Origin: an uncultured archaeon | GTDB lineage: Archaea > Thermoproteota > Nitrososphaeria > Nitrososphaerales > Nitrosopumilaceae | Direction of reading: 5' to 3' | DNA: 9,844 nucleotides | Assembly (NCBI GenBank): GCA_937896495.1 | Contig: CALBNQ010000097.1 | Span: 1 to 9,844, forward strand | Shown here: in pieces, positions 7,603 through 9,844 of the stretch | Layout: each line of letters starts with the position of its first letter | Position numbering within the stretch: position 1 is the first letter of the stretch | Program-made: the position numbers and the translations under genes | Notes under the pieces: generated by a model | Databases searched by the model: none | The model's input: the letters and a program-made list of their open reading frames with translations, nothing else | What the model was told of the DNA's origin: nothing

Positions 7603-8289
7603 TTATTTTTCTTCGTCTATTTTATTTTCATTGGAATTTTCTTCTTCTTTATTTTCATTAACCTTTATTTTTTCTACATGATCAGAATATTCTGAATCTT
7701 TTTTTATTTCATTTATATCCGATAGTTCATTATATTCTTCTGATTTATCTTCATCTGACTCTTGCACTCTATCTAATATTGTAGATTCTTTTTTCTTTTT
7801 TGAGAATTGTTTTACTATCATGATTCCAATTACTATTACAATAATGACATAATTGACAGGAGGTTTTAGTAGTTGTGTAACATACCCAACTTGTGGAAAT
7901 ATGTACTCGACTTTTCCAATATATTCTTCTTCTGTGATTGGAAAATCTGTTCCTGGAATTGAACCTGGATTTGCATCTCCCTGAGTTCTAATTGTTTTAG
8001 GATTATCATCTATTATTGATACAACTCTATGTACGATTACTCTGTTATGATCTGACGGTCTATCAAATACGATAATGTCTCCTATATTGATTTCTTCAAA
8101 TGGAATGTGCCCTTGAATTATTATGACATCATATACTTCCAAAACTGGAATCATACTCCCACTCGCAACAACGTAAAATGGATTTTGAGTTCCAAAAGCT
8201 ACCTGCAAACCTATCCATATTACTAATACTGCAATTACTACAATTAGAATATCTTTAATGACGCCTTTTGAAACTGCTTTTTTTATCAA
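7603..8289 (-). CDS. Signal peptidase I, archaeal Sec11-type, with charged C-terminal tail
   Basis: Membrane serine protease that removes Sec signal peptides on the outer face of the membrane. The order is a first membrane segment (about 12-33); the catalytic serine in VASGSMIPVL (S45); the strand GDIIVFDRP (70-78); the His box IVHRVVSI with H87, which replaces the bacterial Lys and marks the archaeal/ER Ser-His-Asp type; the conserved TQGDANPGSIPGTD segment with D105 and D115; and a second membrane segment (about 145-161). After KKKK at 164-167 comes a tail of about 60 residues, rich in Glu, Asp, Lys, Ser and Asn and predicted disordered, on the cytosolic side. The start is TTG at 8289, directly preceded by an in-frame TAA; the next Met (46) would remove the catalytic region. 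A TTTAAT stretch near 8319 may be a promoter, or it may be co-transcribed with the gene ending at 8330. Confidence 0.9.
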   Translation of the reverse strand: MIKKAVSKGVIKDILIVVIAVLVIWIGLQVAFGTQNPFYVVASGSMIPVLEVYDVIIIQGHIPFEEINIGDIIVFDRPSDHNRVIVHRVVSIIDDNPKTIRTQGDANPGSIPGTDFPITEEEYIGKVEYIFPQVGYVTQLLKPPVNYVIIVIVIGIMIVKQFSKKKKESTILDRVQESDEDKSEEYNELSDINEIKKDSEYSDHVEKIKVNENKEEENSNENKIDEEK

Positions 8290-8329
8290 TTACTTTCTTC
8301 GCCTATGTTACATTGATTAAATTTTCTTT

Positions 8330-9064
8330 TTATTGAAGAGATGTTCCACATTCTTCACAAAATTTTGAACCATTTTTATTCATAAATCCACATGAGCATT
8401 TTCCTGGTTGATCTACTTCCTCAGGATTTCCTAAGAGAATAACTTCACCAACTTTTTTAATATTTTTCCATGGGATTCCTCCTTCCACACCATCATTTTG
8501 AGTAATTACTAAAATCATGGATTGTGTGGAATCGACTCCAACTTGTTTTGCAACTCCAACCTTATTTGCATTTTCGTCATAAACTGCTCTACCTTCAATT
8601 GAGTTGATTGAAGTAATTGGACTTGGCTGTGTTACTGTCTCTTGTGTATTTTGAGGTGTTGATTGAACTTGAGGTGTTGATTGAACTTGAGGTGTTGATT
8701 GAACTTGCTCTATTGGTTTTGCTTCACCAACATCTACTCCGTCATCTTGTTTTTTGAATTCTCTGTATTCTGCAATCGATGAACCACATGTATTGCAGAT
8801 GTATTGACCTTTTTCAGCTAACATTAGATTATCAGCTACTTCCTCGTTAGGATTTTCAAATTCTATTTTTGGAGAACCTTCAAATTCTTTTTCACAAGTA
8901 TTGCAAAAATGTTTAGAAATTAACTCTGCACCCAATCTGCCAATTGGTGCTAAAAACAAATCAGGACCTCCTAAGTTACCTTTAACTTGTTGTTCATCTG
9001 TTACTCTGGCCATGATGTAACCTCCTGAACCTCTTAATTTTTTTAATCTAAGTTCTGAACTCAT
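8330..9064 (-). CDS. Zinc-ribbon and PRC-barrel domain protein with repeat linker
   Basis: Soluble 244-residue protein, apparently lineage-specific. The N-terminal part holds a zinc-ribbon pair, C54-x2-C57 (HFCNTCEKEF) and C90-x2-C93 (YICNTCGSSI). A low-complexity Gln/Ser/Thr/Pro linker (about 117-150) contains STPQVQ repeated three times. A PRC-barrel-like domain follows (about 155-212: IEGRAVYDENANKVGVAKQV ... GGIPWKNIKKVGEVILL). The end is a second zinc ribbon with C223, C225, C236 and C239 (KCSCGFMNKNGSKFCEECG). PRC barrels occur in RNA-processing and photosystem proteins, so the domains suggest nucleic-acid or protein binding; no enzyme motif is seen. The ATG at 9064 lies about 5 bases after the start predicted from the TATA box at 9091-9100. 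An internal ATG at residue 18 (9013) has GGAGGT six bases before it and is an alternative start. Confidence 0.8.
   Translation of the reverse strand: MSSELRLKKLRGSGGYIMARVTDEQQVKGNLGGPDLFLAPIGRLGAELISKHFCNTCEKEFEGSPKIEFENPNEEVADNLMLAEKGQYICNTCGSSIAEYREFKKQDDGVDVGEAKPIEQVQSTPQVQSTPQVQSTPQNTQETVTQPSPITSINSIEGRAVYDENANKVGVAKQVGVDSTQSMILVITQNDGVEGGIPWKNIKKVGEVILLGNPEEVDQPGKCSCGFMNKNGSKFCEECGTSLQ
8651..8707. repeat. 18-bp tandem repeat, three perfect copies
   Basis: The unit GAGGTGTTGATTGAACTT occurs at 8653-8670, 8671-8688 and 8689-8706 without mismatch, and the match extends two bases left and one base right. It is in frame (18 = 6 codons) and encodes the repeated STPQVQ linker of the zinc-ribbon/PRC protein on the minus strand. 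Identity at the DNA level, not just the protein level, points to recent slippage. Confidence 0.95.
9003..9008. other. Placeholder note: bases between the internal start and its upstream motif (see next entry)
   Basis: These bases lie inside the coding region just downstream of the internal ATG (9011-9013, minus strand) and encode the start of the ARVTD segment. No separate function is seen; the informative motif is the one upstream of that ATG. Confidence 0.05.
9020..9025 (-). promoter_or_regulatory. Internal Shine-Dalgarno motif before the second ATG
   Basis: On the minus strand GGAGGT precedes ATG (9011-9013) by six bases, inside the zinc-ribbon/PRC gene. It codes for a Gly-Gly pair in RGSGGYIMARV. 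This is the only strong ribosome-binding motif I noticed before an ATG in this window, where most genes appear leaderless, and it may define the true or a second start. Confidence 0.5.
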
Positions 9065-9090
9065 GTCTAAATTTTATTAAAACGTCATTT

Positions 9091-9100
9091 AAATATATAG
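9091..9100 (-). promoter_or_regulatory. TATA box of the zinc-ribbon/PRC gene
   Basis: On the minus strand it reads CTATATATTT. Its centre is about 31 bases before the ATG at 9064, giving a start about 5 bases upstream of that codon. It is divergent from the thioredoxin gene. Confidence 0.6.
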
Positions 9101-9150
9101 TAAAATGATTTAGAAAAATTTCTTTTCAAATTTGTAAAATCTGGTTAACG

Positions 9151-9158
9151 TTTTTAGG
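9151..9158 (+). promoter_or_regulatory. Weak TATA-like element of the thioredoxin gene
   Basis: TTTTTAGG lies 25-32 bases before the thioredoxin ATG. The position fits a leaderless transcript, but the match to an archaeal TATA box is poor. Confidence 0.3.
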
Positions 9159-9182
9159 TATGTTTGATAAAACGAAATCATA

Positions 9183-9509
9183 ATGGGAATTACCGAAATT
9201 TCTGATGCAAAATCATGGGAAGTAGATGTGATAAATTCTAACATACCTGTATTTGTAGACTTTTGGGCTGAATGGTGTGGACCATGTAGAATGGTAGGTC
9301 CAGTAGTTGAAGAATTGGCAAATGATTATGATGGCAAAGTAAAATTTGTCAAAGTTAATGTCGATGAGGCCAATGAATTGGCTTCAAAATACAACGTGTT
9401 TAGTATTCCAACATTAATTCTTCTTAAAAATGGTGAAATAGTTAGCCAACAGGTGGGTGCTGCATCTAAAGAATCATACCAAGGTATGATTGATAGAGCA
9501 CTTGCATAA
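9183..9509 (+). CDS. trxA: Thioredoxin
   Basis: Single-domain thioredoxin of 108 residues, the usual length, that reduces protein disulfides in the cytoplasm using electrons from a thioredoxin reductase. The active site WCGPC is at 31-35, with C32 as nucleophile. The buried D26 in FVDFWAEW, the VKVNVDEAN strand and loop (57-64), the cis-proline P76 in FSIPTLILLKNG and the closing GAASKE segment (92-97) are all present. There is no signal peptide or lipoprotein motif, so it is cytosolic. It starts with ATG at 9183 with no Shine-Dalgarno motif, and a leaderless mRNA is likely. It is divergent from the zinc-ribbon/PRC gene, and no reductase gene lies within the window. A T-rich stretch follows the stop codon. 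The symbol is by family resemblance; these genomes may carry several thioredoxins. Confidence 0.94.
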   Translation: MGITEISDAKSWEVDVINSNIPVFVDFWAEWCGPCRMVGPVVEELANDYDGKVKFVKVNVDEANELASKYNVFSIPTLILLKNGEIVSQQVGAASKESYQGMIDRALA

Positions 9510-9519
9510 TACACTAAAC

Positions 9520-9534
9520 TTTTTTCTTATTTTT
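9520..9534 (+). terminator. T-rich terminator after thioredoxin
   Basis: Two T-runs (9520-9525 and 9531-9534) begin 11 bases after the thioredoxin stop. This is the usual archaeal oligo-T termination signal without a needed hairpin. Confidence 0.5.
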
Positions 9535-9676
9535 AATAATTTGATATCTTAGTTTGATGTATTCTTAATTTTTAATTATTTCTCAAAATATATTCAATTG
9601 TCTAAATTTTTAAAAAAATGGATAAAATATTGAAACAATTTGCCTCTTTTCACAATTACAAATTCGCTATGTTTCT

Positions 9677-9835
9677 GTTCAAATCATCCATTTTTTGTTC
9701 AAGTGCATTTCTAAAATATTCATTTTAGTCTAATTTTGGACATGTTTGGAGTGCAAATACGCATGCGTATTTGCTTTTTGTAACACCACTTGAACAAATG
9801 AATGATTAGTTGAACGATTTTGATATTACTTGAAC
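9677..9835. repeat. Phased TTGAAC array in inverted arrangement
   Basis: GTTCAA occurs at 9677 and 9697; its complement TTGAAC occurs at 9790, 9810 and 9830. Within each group the spacing is exactly 20 bp, close to two helical turns, so all copies in a group face the same side of DNA. The inner and next pairs are symmetric about position 9746. The arms 9677-9705 and 9787-9815 match as inverted repeats at 23 of 29 positions without gaps, including a perfect 12-bp core (TTTGTTCAAGTG / CACTTGAACAAA). Such arrays commonly serve as binding sites for an oligomeric protein; which protein is unknown. Confidence 0.8.
9753..9779 (+). terminator. 22-bp perfect palindrome followed by T-run
   Basis: Bases 9753-9774 form a perfect palindrome with half-site GCAAATACGCA. 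As RNA it gives a 9-bp stem with a CATG loop, followed directly by five T (9775-9779) on the plus strand, the shape of an intrinsic terminator. It could equally be a dimeric protein-binding site. It lies between the two arms of the phased array. Confidence 0.5.
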
Positions 9836-9844
9836 AAAACGGTT

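Larger units (their letters stand above)
9510..9844. other. 335-base region without a convincing gene
   Basis: After the thioredoxin stop and T-runs, the first 140 bases are very A/T-rich and show nothing clear. From 9677 on there is an organised DNA structure: five phased TTGAAC/GTTCAA elements, a 29-base imperfect inverted repeat, and a 22-bp palindrome followed by T. The minus-strand frame ending at 9656 gives protein-like stretches broken by two TAA codons (see findings). A plus-strand 36-codon ORF at 9618-9728 has no supporting feature. The region continues beyond the right edge. Confidence 0.6.

Noticed and set aside
9003..9008. The low-confidence feature entry at these coordinates as a functional site
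   Set aside because: These are ordinary coding bases just downstream of the internal ATG; the only informative element there is the GGAGGT motif upstream of that ATG.
9618..9728. Plus-strand ATG ORF of 36 codons starting MDKILKQFASFH
   Set aside because: Short, no strong promoter at the right distance, and it runs through one arm of the phased inverted repeat; composition at its end is not protein-like.
9694..9798. A MITE-like element with TTTGTTCAAGTG / CACTTGAACAAA termini
   Set aside because: No target-site duplication is visible at the edges, and a third phased copy lies outside the right arm, which fits a binding array better than a transposon end.
9677..9835. CRISPR array or leader
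   Set aside because: The repeated unit is only 6-12 bases, with a 20-bp period and inverted groups; there are no long repeats or spacers and no cas genes nearby.

Overview
The window looks like the chromosome of a low-GC ammonia-oxidising archaeon of the Nitrosopumilus/Nitrosarchaeum group (phylum Nitrososphaerota, formerly Thaumarchaeota). The main evidence is an adjacent pair encoding an ADP-forming acyl-CoA synthetase and 4-hydroxybutyryl-CoA dehydratase. I recall this arrangement as Nmar_0206/Nmar_0207 in Nitrosopumilus maritimus, where it serves the 3-hydroxypropionate/4-hydroxybutyrate CO2-fixation cycle. Archaeal features agree: TATA boxes about 25 bases upstream of start codons (leaderless mRNAs), T-rich terminators, an archaeal-type signal peptidase, and several TTG starts. 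The species call is inference.

Layout, left to right. (1) 1-327, minus: the N-terminal 109 residues of a glycosyltransferase-like protein that runs off the left edge. (2) 407-481: tRNA-Val(UAC) with its own promoter and T-run. (3) 614-1817: three small genes: a soluble lineage-specific protein, a four-helix membrane protein with a CPAC motif on the opposite strand, and an 84-residue protein of unknown function. (4) 1852-2733, minus: a radical SAM enzyme. (5) 2889-3678: a membrane protein overlapping by 11 bases a short RNase HI-like protein whose fourth catalytic acid is replaced by Gly. (6) 3741-7427: the carbon-fixation pair, each gene with its own TATA box and nearly identical start context. 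(7) 7428-7602: a convergent intergenic region with a hairpin and a long-range inverted repeat. (8) 7603-9064, minus: a Sec11-type signal peptidase and, upstream of it, a zinc-ribbon/PRC-barrel protein with an 18-bp tandem repeat in its linker. (9) 9183-9509: thioredoxin. (10) 9510-9844: no convincing gene, but a notable DNA structure.

How the genes work together: the synthetase activates 4-hydroxybutyrate to its CoA ester, and the dehydratase converts that ester to crotonyl-CoA, so the two genes are consecutive steps of one pathway although each appears to be transcribed from its own promoter. The other genes look like independent housekeeping or lineage-specific units.

The most unusual non-coding signal is at 9677-9835. 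Five TTGAAC/GTTCAA elements are phased at exactly 20 bp: two in one orientation, three in the other. They flank a perfect 22-bp palindrome followed by a T-run. Nothing in the coding annotation explains it. I found no clear defence system, CRISPR array, insertion sequence or integrated element.
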